This document shows positions 1 to 9,098 of a DNA stretch of 64,000 nt, one piece after another. The stretch lies in the NCBI GenBank assembly GCA_033794685.1, contig JARAYZ010000009.1; one strand, 5' to 3'. Source of the DNA: Lentzea sp033794685 (GTDB lineage Bacteria; Actinomycetota; Actinomycetes; Mycobacteriales; Pseudonocardiaceae). Each line of letters begins with the position of its first letter. The stretch's first letter is position 1. Below the pieces are notes generated by a model. The model searched no databases. It was not told the origin of the DNA and was given only the letters and a program-made list of their open reading frames with translations. Made by a program: the position numbers and the translations under genes.

Positions 1-713
1 GGTACCGCCAGGAACCGATGCTGGCCGACGGCGAGCTGATCTGGGTCGACGGCCCCGGCCGTTCACTCGACCTCGAGGTCCTGCGGCCCGCCTCGGACCC
101 GTTCGCGTCCGACGGCGGCCTGCGCATGCTCTCCGGCAACCTCGGCCGCTCCGTCATCAAGGTCTCGGCCGTGGCGTCGGAGAACCACGTCGTCGAGGCC
201 CCGGCCCGCGTGTTCACCACGCAGGAGGCGTTCCAGGAGGCCTTCAAGGCGGGCGAACTGGACCGCGACGTCGTCGTGGTGGTCCGCCAGCAGGGCCCGC
301 AGGCCAACGGCATGCCCGAACTCCACAAGCTCACCCCGCCGCTCGGTGTCCTGATGGACCGCGGCCACAAGGTGGCGCTGGTGACCGACGGCCGCATGTC
401 CGGCGCCTCGGGCAAGATCCCGGCGGCGATCCAGCTGACCCCGGAAGCGGCGGTCGGCGGCCCGCTGGGCCGCGTCCGCGACGGCGACGTGGTGCGCCTG
501 GACGCCACCGCCGGAACCCTGGAGGTCCAGGTGCCCGCGGAGGAACTGGCGACGCGCCCCCTCGTCGACTTCCCGCCGACCAGCCGCGAGTGGATGGGCA
601 CGGGCCGCGAGCTGTTCGCCGCCCTCCGCCGCAGCGTCGGACCGGCCGACCGCGGCGCGACGGTGTTCGGCCCGATCACCGCCGACCACTTCGCCCCGGT
701 CACCCACCACTAG
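1..713 (+). CDS. edd: Phosphogluconate dehydratase, C-terminal part (5' end outside window)
   Basis: Entner-Doudoroff dehydratase making 2-keto-3-deoxy-6-phosphogluconate from 6-phosphogluconate; cytosolic Fe-S enzyme of the IlvD/Edd family. The frame is open from base 3, and only about 236 C-terminal residues are in the window. The conserved C-terminal blocks GMPELHKLTPPLGVL and TDGRMSGASGKIPAA are typical of Edd rather than IlvD. The gene downstream on the same strand is eda, the next enzyme, which supports Edd over dihydroxyacid dehydratase. The two genes are separated by 344 bp containing a composite repeat, unusual for an operon, so they may be transcribed separately. Confidence 0.9.
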   Translation, partial: YRQEPMLADGELIWVDGPGRSLDLEVLRPASDPFASDGGLRMLSGNLGRSVIKVSAVASENHVVEAPARVFTTQEAFQEAFKAGELDRDVVVVVRQQGPQANGMPELHKLTPPLGVLMDRGHKVALVTDGRMSGASGKIPAAIQLTPEAAVGGPLGRVRDGDVVRLDATAGTLEVQVPAEELATRPLVDFPPTSREWMGTGRELFAALRRSVGPADRGATVFGPITADHFAPVTHH

Positions 714-731
714 CTGTTGCACCCGCTGCAA

Positions 732-1016
732 CCAATATATTGGCTCCCGCACCACCGCTGACCTGCCGCTTAGCAATGGGTCTTTTGACTTCGTCGTCAA
801 AGACCCATTGCAAAAGGGGCGGCGACGCCCGCCCAGCCCGCCCCCGCGTCCCTTCCCACCGCCACCTCGGATGCCATTGCAATGAGTCTTTTGACTTCGT
901 CCGCAAACGTTTTTTGCGTCCGGGTGACGGCACCAGGGCACAGTGGAGGCGCGCGACGAGGTGCTCAGGAGCCACGGCAGCGTGAGCGGCCGACCGGCAA
1001 TATGCGATATATCAGT
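732..1016. repeat. Composite repeat R1 (two palindromic cores flanked by two AT-rich boxes)
   Basis: This is the content of the edd-eda gap. In order: AT box CCAATATATTGG (732-743), CTGACCTGC box (758-766), a hairpin at 773-811 with arms CAATGGGTC...GACCCATTG, a second degenerate core at 874-917 (TTGCAATGAGTC on the left, GTCCGCAAACG on the right) and a second AT box ATATGCGATATATCAGT (1000-1016). The two units are arranged head to head. The second AT box is 41 bp upstream of the eda start. The same modules recur at seven other loci in the window. The hairpin has no U-tract. Confidence 0.88.
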
Positions 1017-1057
1017 TCCGATCCAGGCTCGACCCAAGTTCGGCAAGGAGAGCAGCA

Positions 1058-1705
1058 GTGACCAACGGTGACAATCTTCGGGTGACCACCGGCGCGGACC
1101 TCCTCGGCCTGTCGCCCGTCATCCCCGTCGTCGTGGTCGACGACGCCGACCACGCGGTGCCGCTCGCCCAGGCACTGCTGCGCGGTGGCGTTCGCGTCAT
1201 CGAGCTCACGCTGCGCACCCCCGCCGCGCTCGCCGCGATCGAGAACGTCGCGCGCGAGGTCCCGGAGATCGTGATCGGCGCGGGCACCGTCACGGCGCCG
1301 GAGCACGCGGAGCAGGCCGCGAAGGCCGGGGCGGCGTTCCTCGTCACCCCCGGCACGACCGACCGGGTGCTCGACGCCGCCGACGCGACCGGGCTGCCGT
1401 ACCTGCCGGGTGCGGCGACGGTGTCCGAGGTGCTGCGGCTCGCCGAGCGCGGGCTGACCGCGTTGAAGTTCTTCCCGGCCGAGGCCGCGGGCGGCGTCGA
1501 CTACCTCAAGTCGATCGGCGGCCCGGTTCCCCACGTGCGGTTCTGCCCGACTGGCGGCATCACCCCGCAGACCGCGCCGAACTACTTCGCGTTGCCGAAC
1601 GTCGGCTGCGTCGGCGGTTCGTGGCTGGCCCCGAAGGGCGCCCTCGTGCAGGGCGACTGGGAGCGCATCGAGACGCTCGCCCGCGAGGCCTCGCGGCTCG
1701 GGTAA
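1058..1705 (+). CDS. eda: 2-dehydro-3-deoxy-phosphogluconate (KDPG/KHG) aldolase
   Basis: Cleaves KDPG to pyruvate and glyceraldehyde 3-phosphate, completing the Entner-Doudoroff pathway. The 215-residue class I aldolase has the expected length. Visible motifs are VIELTLRTP with Glu49, GAGTV, and LKFFPAE with the Schiff-base lysine near residue 137, followed by the phosphate-binding FCPTGGI segment. The GTG start at 1058 follows AAGGAG by about 8 bases. It lies downstream of edd and is followed by a strong terminator-like hairpin. Confidence 0.95.
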   Translation: MTNGDNLRVTTGADLLGLSPVIPVVVVDDADHAVPLAQALLRGGVRVIELTLRTPAALAAIENVAREVPEIVIGAGTVTAPEHAEQAAKAGAAFLVTPGTTDRVLDAADATGLPYLPGAATVSEVLRLAERGLTALKFFPAEAAGGVDYLKSIGGPVPHVRFCPTGGITPQTAPNYFALPNVGCVGGSWLAPKGALVQGDWERIETLAREASRLG

Positions 1706-1739
1706 CCCAGATCACGAACCGGAAGTTCGGCTCACACCA

Positions 1740-1798
1740 CGAGACCGGCGTCCCACCTCGTTGGATTCTTCACCCAACGGGAGGTGACGCCGGTCTCG
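1740..1798 (+). terminator. Long hairpin after eda
   Basis: The arms CGAGACCGGCGTC (1740-1752) and GACGCCGGTCTCG (1786-1798) pair exactly. Inner pairings CACCTC/GAGGTG and GTTGG/CCAAC extend the stem. No long U-tract follows, as is common in actinobacteria. Position after the operon end suggests transcription termination. Confidence 0.75.
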
Positions 1799-1919
1799 AA
1801 TTGACTGGGGTTTGAGGAAAGGCGGGCGAGACGACCGCCAAATGAGATTTCCGAAGGAATAGCTCCGCGCTCCGCACCGTCACACTTCCTCGTTGCAATG
1901 GCGCACGAGAGGAGCGGGT

Positions 1920-3884
1920 GTGGCTGTCCAGGAAGCCGACGTGGCGGGTGTGGTCGGGGAAAAGCTGACGATGTCGGCGTTCAACCAGCTATCCGGCAGT
2001 CTGGGTGGTTATTCATTCGTCAAAGTGGTGGTCGACCGGCAGGACGAGACCATCCACTTCCTGAACAACGCGCGTCACGAGTTCCACGCCATCTACATCG
2101 GCACCCAGGTCCTGGGCATCGCCGAGAGCGAGGTGCGGGCGCGGATCGACGAGTTCAACCAGAGCTTCTACCACGCCTCTGACCGGCGGTTCTTCCTCGG
2201 GATCCTGGCGCTGCACCGGCGCGAGGACAGGCCGATGTTCTCGCTGGAGACGGTCGAGGTCGACACCATGCCGGCGGAGATGATCGAGTCCTTCCACGCC
2301 GAGGTGCGCGAGAACGTCGACGCCGCGATCCCGTTGTTCTTCAAACCCGCCAACCACCTCCAGGAACAGGCGGTGGCGGAGATCTCCCCGGAAAGACTGC
2401 CGCGCATCCTGGCACACGAATTGTTCTCCACTGCCGAGTTCGTGGCGTTGAACTCCGGCGTCACGAAGGGCCGGTTGCGCGCATTCCGCAGCGAGCAGGA
2501 GTACCGGGAGAACACGCTCGAATGGTTCGACATCGTGGTGATGCACCGCGTTCCCGACGACATTCCGCGCCTCGCCGGCATCATCAACGCCGGCCACACC
2601 ACTCCCTTGTCGCACACGAACGTCCTCGCGACCGGCTGGTCCATCCCGAACGCCGTCCAGATCGGCGCGTTCGAACTGATCGATCGGGAAGACCTCGACG
2701 GCCGGTGGGTCGAGTACGAGGTCTCGCCGCAGGGTGCCGGGGTCGGGCTGCGGCTGATCGACGAACCGCAGGACGCCGGCCGGCGCCCTGCCTGGTACGC
2801 GCAGCGCGTCACGCTGGACGAGCCCGAGCACACCTACAACCCGATCCTCGCCCTCGGCCGGATCCGCTACAACGACCGCCACCGCTACGGCACCAAGGCC
2901 GCGAACCTCGGCGAACTGCACCACGTGCTCGCCACCGGGTCGCCGCGCCGGCTGCTCGGGTTCTTCGCCGTGCCGCGGCCGCCGCGCGACAACCTCATGC
3001 CCTACCTGGCGAAGCTGCTCGACAGCCCGCAGGAGGACCTGCTCGCGGCCGCCCGGCAGTTGCTCGCGGAACGGGTGCGGGTGCCGCGCGGCGTCGCCCT
3101 GCCGTTCTCGATGCACCAGGGGTTCCTGGAGTCGTCGCCGAAGATCCAGCAGGCCATCGGCAAGTTGAAGATGGCACTGGAGCTCAACGCGCGTGAGATC
3201 GAGCCGTTGTGCGTCGAGTTGCAGCAGCTGATCCGCAAGACCCGCGTGCCGGACCACCTGCTGTCCGAACTGGACACCGCGCTGGTCGAGAACCTCGCGG
3301 GTGTGCGGACCTTCGTCGTGCGCAGCTCGTCGAACGCCGAAGACCTCGCCGGGTTCTCCGCCGCGGGCATCTACGAGTCGTACAACCACGTCACCAGCGC
3401 CGAGAAGATCGTGGAGTCGGTCAAGGAGGTGTGGGCGTCACTCGTGTCCGCGCGGAGCGTCCGGCTGAGGCAGCAGGCGGGCATCTCGCTGGACGACTGC
3501 TTCATGGGCGTCGTGGTCCAGGAGCAGGTCAAAGCCGACTTCGGCGGCGTCATGGTCACCACGAACCCCATGAACCGCAACGACTTCCGCAACATCTACG
3601 TCAACGTCTCGCCGAACGTCACCGACGTCGTCGAAGGCTCGAAGCAGCCCATGCAGTTCCTCTACTCCACTGTGGAGGGTGGTGGCCGCACGGTCTCCCT
3701 CGGTGACGCGGAGGAAGACCTCACCCCGAACGCTCACGCGCAGCTGCAACGGCTTGCGATCGTCGGCAGGTTGCTGCAGTCGCACTTCTCGCCGGACTAC
3801 ACGTTCGACTCGCCGGTCGACATCGAATGGCTCGCCACCGAGGACGTCCTGTACGTCCTGCAACTGCGGCCGTACTCGATCTGA
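1920..3884 (+). CDS. Phosphohistidine/ATP-grasp dikinase-like protein (PEP synthase ATP-binding family)
   Basis: A 654-residue protein with a swivelling-His-like segment around residues 190-260 (NAGHTTPLSHTNVLATG, candidate phosphoryl-carrying His near 230) followed by a C-terminal PPDK_N/ATP-grasp region from about 320 (GTKAANLGELHHVL, GVALPFSMHQ, VRSSSNAEDLAGFSAAG). The order His domain then ATP-grasp, with no PEP/pyruvate TIM barrel, matches glucan water dikinases better than PEP synthase or PPDK. The acceptor is unknown. The N-terminal 180 residues match nothing I recognise. GTG 1920 is chosen because GAGAGGAG precedes it by 5 bases; a TTG at 1893 is possible. The stop overlaps the next start by one base, so the two genes form an operon. 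Confidence 0.75.
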   Translation: MAVQEADVAGVVGEKLTMSAFNQLSGSLGGYSFVKVVVDRQDETIHFLNNARHEFHAIYIGTQVLGIAESEVRARIDEFNQSFYHASDRRFFLGILALHRREDRPMFSLETVEVDTMPAEMIESFHAEVRENVDAAIPLFFKPANHLQEQAVAEISPERLPRILAHELFSTAEFVALNSGVTKGRLRAFRSEQEYRENTLEWFDIVVMHRVPDDIPRLAGIINAGHTTPLSHTNVLATGWSIPNAVQIGAFELIDREDLDGRWVEYEVSPQGAGVGLRLIDEPQDAGRRPAWYAQRVTLDEPEHTYNPILALGRIRYNDRHRYGTKAANLGELHHVLATGSPRRLLGFFAVPRPPRDNLMPYLAKLLDSPQEDLLAAARQLLAERVRVPRGVALPFSMHQGFLESSPKIQQAIGKLKMALELNAREIEPLCVELQQLIRKTRVPDHLLSELDTALVENLAGVRTFVVRSSSNAEDLAGFSAAGIYESYNHVTSAEKIVESVKEVWASLVSARSVRLRQQAGISLDDCFMGVVVQEQVKADFGGVMVTTNPMNRNDFRNIYVNVSPNVTDVVEGSKQPMQFLYSTVEGGGRTVSLGDAEEDLTPNAHAQLQRLAIVGRLLQSHFSPDYTFDSPVDIEWLATEDVLYVLQLRPYSI

Positions 3885-5119
3885 TGCTGGGGCTTCGCGT
3901 ACCGGCGGCTCCGGAAGTGGCGCGTGCCGTCCGCCTGACGTACGGCTTCCAGTTCTTCTTCGGGCTGCTGCTGTGGGTCCCGATCTTCTACGAGTACCAG
4001 AAGCGGCTCGGGCTGAGCGACGCCGAGATCTTCGGCATCCAGTCGATCTACTACATCGCGTTCTGCCTGCTGGAGATCCCTACCGGCCTGGCCGCGGACC
4101 GCTTCGACTACCGCACGTCCCTGTGGCTCGGCGCGAGCGTGCTGGTCGTCGCGAACCTCGTGCCGGTGTTCGCCGGCGACTACACCGGGTTCCTCGTGCA
4201 CTTCCTGTTGATCGCGCTGGCCAGGTCGTTGATCTCCGGCGCCCAGAGCGCGTACCTCTACGAGTACCTGCACGCGCACGACGCAGGGCATCTCTACCTG
4301 AAGGCCGAGGGCGTCGGACGGTCGTACAGCCTTGTCGGCAAGATCGTGTACTGGCCGGTGATCGGGCTGCTGATGCAGTGGAACATGCCGTCGCCGTACT
4401 GGCTCACCGCGATCAACGCCGCGATCGCCGTGGTCCTGGCGCTCAGGCTCCCGCCGATTCCGGGCTGGACACGGCCGGAAGGCAAGACGTCGAAGCTGCT
4501 CGCGGGTGTCGGCGGCGCGTTCCAGGCGCTCGGGAAGTCGCGCTGGCTGCTGCTGTTGATGATCCAGGGCATCGCGATGTTCACGCTGGTGCGGATCTTG
4601 CAGGTGAACCTGTTCCAGCCGGTGCTGGAGTCGAAGGACGTCCCGGTCGGCTGGTACGGCTCGGTGCTCGCCGCGATGACGGTCTTCGAGGCGATCGCGG
4701 CCGCACGCCCGCACTGGTTGTCGCGCAGGATCGGACCGGCGAGGTCGGTGTTCCTGCTGACCGTCGTGATGGCGCTGGCGATCGGATTCGTCGCGCCGTC
4801 CGGCGGTGTCGTGACGATCGTGTTGCTGTGCCTGTTCTCCGTGACGGCGGGCATGAGCTTCCCCGTCCAGAAGAAGCTGCTCAACGACGCGATTCCGGAC
4901 TCCCGTTACCGCGCAACGCTTCTGTCGATGGAGTCCATCATGGACCGTGCCGTGTGCGCGGTCGTGGCCATCGCGCTCGGTGCCTACCTCACCGGCGGGC
5001 GGCTCGACGAGTTCCTGGTGCTGTCGTCGGTCGTCACGGTGATCGTGATGATGTTGCTGGCGGGTCTGCTGGTCGCTGTCAGGACCACAAGGCGGCGACG
5101 AGCTCGGCTCGTCCCGTGA
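3884..5119 (+). CDS. MFS transporter
   Basis: A 411-residue integral membrane protein with about twelve hydrophobic segments and the MFS loop 2-3 signature GLAADRFDYRTSLWLG. It is translationally coupled to the dikinase-like gene (TGATG overlap), suggesting that it moves the substrate or product of that enzyme, although no substrate can be deduced. Its 3' end overlaps the convergent LuxR gene by 41 bp, unusual for convergent genes. Confidence 0.85.
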   Translation: MLGLRVPAAPEVARAVRLTYGFQFFFGLLLWVPIFYEYQKRLGLSDAEIFGIQSIYYIAFCLLEIPTGLAADRFDYRTSLWLGASVLVVANLVPVFAGDYTGFLVHFLLIALARSLISGAQSAYLYEYLHAHDAGHLYLKAEGVGRSYSLVGKIVYWPVIGLLMQWNMPSPYWLTAINAAIAVVLALRLPPIPGWTRPEGKTSKLLAGVGGAFQALGKSRWLLLLMIQGIAMFTLVRILQVNLFQPVLESKDVPVGWYGSVLAAMTVFEAIAAARPHWLSRRIGPARSVFLLTVVMALAIGFVAPSGGVVTIVLLCLFSVTAGMSFPVQKKLLNDAIPDSRYRATLLSMESIMDRAVCAVVAIALGAYLTGGRLDEFLVLSSVVTVIVMMLLAGLLVAVRTTRRRRARLVP

Positions 5120-7619
5120 TGCCGAGCTTGCGGTAGGCGCTCGACAGGTGCAGTTCCACCGTGCGCCGGGTGAGGTGCAGGGCCTCGGCGATCTGCCGGT
5201 TCGTCAGGCCCTGCGCCGCCATCCGGGCGACCCGGTTCTCCTGCTTGGTCAGGCCCTGCACCTGGTCGTCCTCGTCGCGGACCTCGTCGCCCGCGAGCTT
5301 GGCCAGGGGGTGCGCGCTCAGGCGCCGGGCCAGTTCGAACGACTTCCGCAGGTGCACCGCGGCCGCGTCGGCACGGCCCTTGCGACGCAGGTGGTGGCCG
5401 AGCCAGTACGACGACTGGGCGTGCAGCAACCGGTGCGGTGACGAGGCGAGGAGTTGCTCGGCCTCGGTCAGGACGTCGATGTCGTCGGTGCTCATGCCGA
5501 CGCTCATCAACGCCGTCCCGATCACCCTCGGGGAACCCCACCGCTTGGCCAGGTCGAGTTCCTCGTGCGCGAGCCGGGCCGCGTCGTCACGGTTGCCCAG
5601 TGCCAGGTACGCGCGCACGGCGTGGTGCCGCCACGCGATCAGCGCCGGGTTGGGCATCTCGCGGCTCGCGAGCCGGCGGCCTGCCTCCAGCAGGTCCTCG
5701 AGGCCGCCCTCCGCGTGGCACGACGCGAGCTTGAGCCGGCCGCGGGCGTAGACGATGTTGATGTGCTGCAACAGATCGCCGTCCTCGACGACGAGCGGGG
5801 CGGCTTCGTCGAACTGCCCCATCTCGATGCAGACCTCGGCGAGCTTCGCGGTCGCGAGCACGACGGCCGGGCAGTCGATGTTGCCCGTCGAGACCGGCGG
5901 CGTCAGGAACGTGTACGCGCGCGCCAGGTCGCCGCTGTTGTGGAAGGCGGAGGCGCGGGCGATCATGCTGAGCATCCCGCGGCGCAGGTGCGGGTCGTGC
6001 GAGACCGGCGCGGTGCTGTGCGAGAGCCAGAACTTGTTGATGTGCTCGGGATTGTCGCCGAGCACCGGCACCAGGAACGTGAAGACGTAGGACGCGCCGA
6101 ACACGCCGATCCACTCGCCTTCGAGCGCCTCGAGCGCGTACTCGACGGCTTCGGGGTACGAGTCACCGCTGCGGGCGTTGCCGACGGCGAGCAACGCCGA
6201 CCGCGCGCGCTTGAGGTTCGGGTCCTGCGGGACGTCTCCGACGAGGTCCTCGAAGTACTTGCCGGCGCAATTGGCCATGTGCGCGTTGCGGTTGGCCGCG
6301 AGCAGGTACGTGGTGCAGACGAGGTTCCAGACCTTGTCGCGGTCCTCGGGCAGCAACCGGGCGACGACCATGATCGCGAGCGAGACGGCGAAGTGGGCGT
6401 CCGATCCCGTGCACATGCGCTGGATCAGCGCGAGCGCGACGTTCGCCGCGAGGTGCGGGTCCTCGCACTGCACCAGCGCGTCACGGACCCGGTCTCGGCC
6501 CAGTGCGTTGTCCTTCAGGTGTTCCGTGTGTCCGAGTTCGACCTCGATCGCGAGGCGGTCCTCGTCGGACAGGTGTTCCTCGAGCGCCCGTTCCAGGTGC
6601 TCGACGCCGCCGACCTCGCGCAGCAGGTCGACGGACCAGGGTAAGCGCACCGATCTGGCTTTCAGCACGTGCTCGGCGACGCGCTCGTCCGGGGCGTCGG
6701 ACTCGAACAGCAGCCAGGCCGCGCGGGAGTGCGCGGCGGAGCGGACCGCGATCGGCATGTCGGCGAGGATGCTGTTGCGCACGAACGGATGCCGGAACGT
6801 CAGCGGGTCCGTGTCGGCGAGCACGCCGAGGCGGACGAGCATGTCGACGGCGGGCAGCGCGTCGAAACCGGTCAGCGCGGAGAGCAGTTCGAGCCCGGCG
6901 TCCCCGTCCAGCACTGCGGCGGAGCGGGCGACTTCGACTGCTCCGGTGTACTCGCGCAGCCGCATGCCGACCATCTCGCCGACGGCGGCCGACCCCTCGC
7001 CTTCCTCGCGCAGCAGAGCGTGCAGCAGGTAGGGGTTGCCGCCGGTGAGCTCGTGGCAGCGCTTCGGGTCCCGGTCCGGGAGGTTCTCGGTCAGACTCGC
7101 GACGGCGGCGAGGTCGAGGCCGTCGAGGTCGAGGCGGTTAGGGTGGGCGCCCGCGACCTCGGGCAGCGTGACCTCGTCGGTGGAGAGGTAGCCCTGGGAC
7201 GCGCCGAGCGCGATGACGACAGGCATCTCCTGCAGCCGTGGGCGCAGGTACGCGAGCGCGCGCTTGGAGAAGGTGTCGGCGACGTGCACGTCGTCGATGA
7301 TCATCAGGATCGGGCCCTTGCGCGCGGAGTTCGCGGCGCGCGCGTACAGCTCCTCCAGGTCGTGCTCGTTCGCGAGGCACGGCGCGAGCTGGCGCACCAC
7401 CGCGCCGGGGAGGTGGCTCTCCAGCCGGGCGCTCTTGGCCAGCCGGACGGTGAAGCCGCGTTCGCGGGCTTCGGCGGCGAGCGCGTCGAGCACCGCCGTC
7501 TTGCCGATGCCGAACCCGCCGGTGACGACGACGCAGGAGCCGGTTCCCTGAACCGCGTCGTCCAGCAAGCGACCGAGAGTCGCGAGTTCCGCGTCCCGGC
7601 CGAGTAGTGGAGATGTCAC
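5079..7619 (-). CDS. LuxR-family ATP-binding regulator (LAL/MalT type)
   Basis: Large 846-residue regulator. An N-terminal STAND-type ATPase has Walker A GGFGIGKT near residues 34-41 and a Walker B-like LMIIDDVHVAD near 105. A long helical, TPR-like middle follows, then a C-terminal LuxR helix-turn-helix (LTKQENRVARMAAQGLTNRQIAEALHLTRRTVELHLSSAYRKL, about residues 785-830). It starts with GTG. LAL regulators typically activate local pathways on sensing a ligand with bound ATP, and the neighbouring dikinase/MFS operon is a plausible target. No operator was identified. Confidence 0.9.
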   Translation of the reverse strand: MTSPLLGRDAELATLGRLLDDAVQGTGSCVVVTGGFGIGKTAVLDALAAEARERGFTVRLAKSARLESHLPGAVVRQLAPCLANEHDLEELYARAANSARKGPILMIIDDVHVADTFSKRALAYLRPRLQEMPVVIALGASQGYLSTDEVTLPEVAGAHPNRLDLDGLDLAAVASLTENLPDRDPKRCHELTGGNPYLLHALLREEGEGSAAVGEMVGMRLREYTGAVEVARSAAVLDGDAGLELLSALTGFDALPAVDMLVRLGVLADTDPLTFRHPFVRNSILADMPIAVRSAAHSRAAWLLFESDAPDERVAEHVLKARSVRLPWSVDLLREVGGVEHLERALEEHLSDEDRLAIEVELGHTEHLKDNALGRDRVRDALVQCEDPHLAANVALALIQRMCTGSDAHFAVSLAIMVVARLLPEDRDKVWNLVCTTYLLAANRNAHMANCAGKYFEDLVGDVPQDPNLKRARSALLAVGNARSGDSYPEAVEYALEALEGEWIGVFGASYVFTFLVPVLGDNPEHINKFWLSHSTAPVSHDPHLRRGMLSMIARASAFHNSGDLARAYTFLTPPVSTGNIDCPAVVLATAKLAEVCIEMGQFDEAAPLVVEDGDLLQHINIVYARGRLKLASCHAEGGLEDLLEAGRRLASREMPNPALIAWRHHAVRAYLALGNRDDAARLAHEELDLAKRWGSPRVIGTALMSVGMSTDDIDVLTEAEQLLASSPHRLLHAQSSYWLGHHLRRKGRADAAAVHLRKSFELARRLSAHPLAKLAGDEVRDEDDQVQGLTKQENRVARMAAQGLTNRQIAEALHLTRRTVELHLSSAYRKLGITGRAELVAALWS

Positions 7620-7866
7620 CTCTGTCTACCCCTGCCTTCGGTACCGAGAGGACCGCAGGTCGAAGGTTTCGGTGTTCCTTCGGTGCCGACCGTAGAGACC
7701 TGCGCTTCGTCGTCGGGCAAACTTACCCACAGGTAACGGTTAACGGAACTGTGAGCTGTTCGCGGGATTGTTCGGAGTGGGAGTGCTGGAGCGAGCGATG
7801 ATCTTCGCCGGGCTGATGCGCGCATGGGTGCGCCTCGCCTGCCTGCTCGCGGACCCACATCTGCGC
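7620..7866. other. Intergenic region between anti-sigma and LuxR genes
   Basis: About 247 bases upstream of the LuxR gene and downstream of the anti-sigma gene, both on the minus strand. It presumably carries the LuxR promoter. I see no convincing -35/-10 pair, strong hairpin or composite repeat. Confidence 0.4.
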
Positions 7867-8310
7867 TCACATGCGTTCGACCAGCGGAAACCGGTCTTCG
7901 TAGGTGGATATAGCGCGCGTGAGAGTGCCCACGTCGACGGGGTTGTCGACGTGAGAGGACAGCGACTCCACGACCGAGAGCACCGCGGCGATGGCCACCA
8001 CGACACCCGCCGCCAGCACCAGGATGCTGCGCGCGATCGGGCACGACCCGGGCACACCCGGCGGGTTCTCGGTCAGCACCGGCCGCAGCACCGGCGCGAC
8101 CATGCCGAAGTCGGCCGCGTCACGCCGGCAGTCCTCGCACCCGGCTAGGTGCCTGGAGAAGCTCACGTGCTCCGCCGGGTCGAGCACGCCCAGCGCGTAC
8201 GCCGCCACATCACCGCACGGACCTTCCTGGTCCGTGCGGTTGTCGTCGTTCTGATCTTGGTCTGGTCCTGCTTCCGCGTGCTCGTGATGTGGTTGACGGA
8301 TCACCATCAC
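7867..8310 (-). CDS. Anti-sigma factor with zinc-finger motif
   Basis: A 147-residue membrane protein. The N-terminal ZAS-type motif H-x3-C-x2-C is at His54/Cys58/Cys61 (HLAGCEDC) with a further Cys at 32; one transmembrane segment lies near residues 90-115, followed by a short extracytoplasmic tail. This is the architecture of RslA/RskA-type anti-sigma factors that hold an ECF sigma factor at the membrane. The GTG start overlaps the sigma factor stop by one base, so the pair is co-translated. A start three bases in (ATG 8307) is equally possible. Confidence 0.88.
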   Translation of the reverse strand: MMVIRQPHHEHAEAGPDQDQNDDNRTDQEGPCGDVAAYALGVLDPAEHVSFSRHLAGCEDCRRDAADFGMVAPVLRPVLTENPPGVPGSCPIARSILVLAAGVVVAIAAVLSVVESLSSHVDNPVDVGTLTRAISTYEDRFPLVERM

Positions 8311-8837
8311 TAGCTCCTGTCCTGCAGTGCCCGGCGGATCGTGTGCATCGCCTTGTACAACCGGGACTTGACGGTTCCTTCCGGGACCCCCAGAACGATC
8401 GCGGCCTCCTTCACCGTTCGTCCCATGACATACGTTTCGTAGATAGCTGAACGGTGTTCTTCACTCAATTGGCGTACTACGTCGGTAATGACCATCACCG
8501 AAAGTGTCTGTTCTGTGTCGTCCGGAGATTCGGCGATGTCCGGACGCAACAATTCGACTTCCTGCGGGCGCGCCTGCCGGCTTCGCCATCCGTCGATCAC
8601 AATGCGACGAGCCACAGTACAAAGCCAGCCGCGCAACATACTCGGTTCACGAACGAGATGCGCGGAGTTCTGCCAAGCCCTGATCAACGTCTCCTGAACT
8701 ACATCTTCCGTCCACTGGCGGTCGTAGTTGGTCAAGCACAGGACCTGCGAGAACAACATCCGCTGGAACTGCCCGTAGAGCAACGTGAGCAATTCTTCGT
8801 CCTGCTGGGCGTGTGCGACCTTGCCCTGATCAACCAT
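8310..8837 (-). CDS. ECF RNA polymerase sigma factor (SigL/SigK-like)
   Basis: A 175-residue ECF sigma factor. Region 2 includes the DVVQETLIRAWQN block (residues about 43-57) and region 4 carries the helix-turn-helix VKEAAIVLGVPEGTVKSRLYKA near the C-terminus. No SnoaL-like or other C-terminal extension is present. It is co-transcribed with its anti-sigma factor. A candidate autoregulated promoter CGAACC-N16-CGTACC is on the minus strand 119-146 bp upstream, back to back with a similar promoter for the divergent DUF4142 gene. Confidence 0.92.
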   Translation of the reverse strand: MVDQGKVAHAQQDEELLTLLYGQFQRMLFSQVLCLTNYDRQWTEDVVQETLIRAWQNSAHLVREPSMLRGWLCTVARRIVIDGWRSRQARPQEVELLRPDIAESPDDTEQTLSVMVITDVVRQLSEEHRSAIYETYVMGRTVKEAAIVLGVPEGTVKSRLYKAMHTIRRALQDRS

Positions 8838-8955
8838 GAAGCTGACGACCTCCCCAGATATCGGCGACGGGTTCGCTTCGGGCGGCAGTCCTAGCGACTC
8901 GGTGGCCGAGCATGGAATCGTACAGATCCTACATCGCGAACACGAAAACCTCTCG

Positions 8956-8983
8956 GGTACGTAAATTCAGCTCCAATGGTTCG
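8956..8983 (-). promoter_or_regulatory. Candidate ECF-type promoter of the sigma/anti-sigma operon
   Basis: Read on the minus strand: CGAACC (8983-8978), 16-bp spacer, CGTACC (8961-8956). This resembles the AACC / CGT pattern used by SigK/SigL-type ECF sigma factors. It implies autoregulation; not proven. Confidence 0.5.
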
Positions 8984-9030
8984 CGATCAGAGCTGTGATC
9001 CACGTCACATAAGCATCTGCGCACGCCCCG

Positions 9031-9057
9031 TGAACCCTGACCTCACCTGCGCGTATC
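9031..9057 (+). promoter_or_regulatory. Candidate ECF-type promoter of the DUF4142 gene
   Basis: TGAACC (9031-9036), 15-bp spacer, CGTATC (9052-9057), about 41 bp upstream of the ATG. It matches the opposing promoter of the sigma operon in both hexamers, suggesting that the same ECF sigma factor reads both. Confidence 0.5.
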
Positions 9058-9098
9058 TCCCTTTGAAGGCAGCTCGATCGCGGGAGGGAACGGGCACT

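Noticed and set aside
773..811. Palindromic cores of the composite repeats as ordinary rho-independent terminators
   Set aside because: They lack a U-tract, occur between tandem as well as convergent genes, within a coding sequence and upstream of a regulator, and the best copies are spacerless palindromes. Real terminator-like hairpins in this window (for example 42153-42187, 14291-14332) look different. A secondary terminating effect is still possible.
999..1016. AT boxes as simple -10 promoter elements
   Set aside because: They are symmetric, recur with fixed flanks in positions where no promoter is needed (between convergent genes), and lack a matching -35.
63..1046. Minus-strand frame spanning edd 3' end and R1
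   Set aside because: Low-complexity Arg/Gly translation, no domain, overlaps a convincing edd frame and the repeat.
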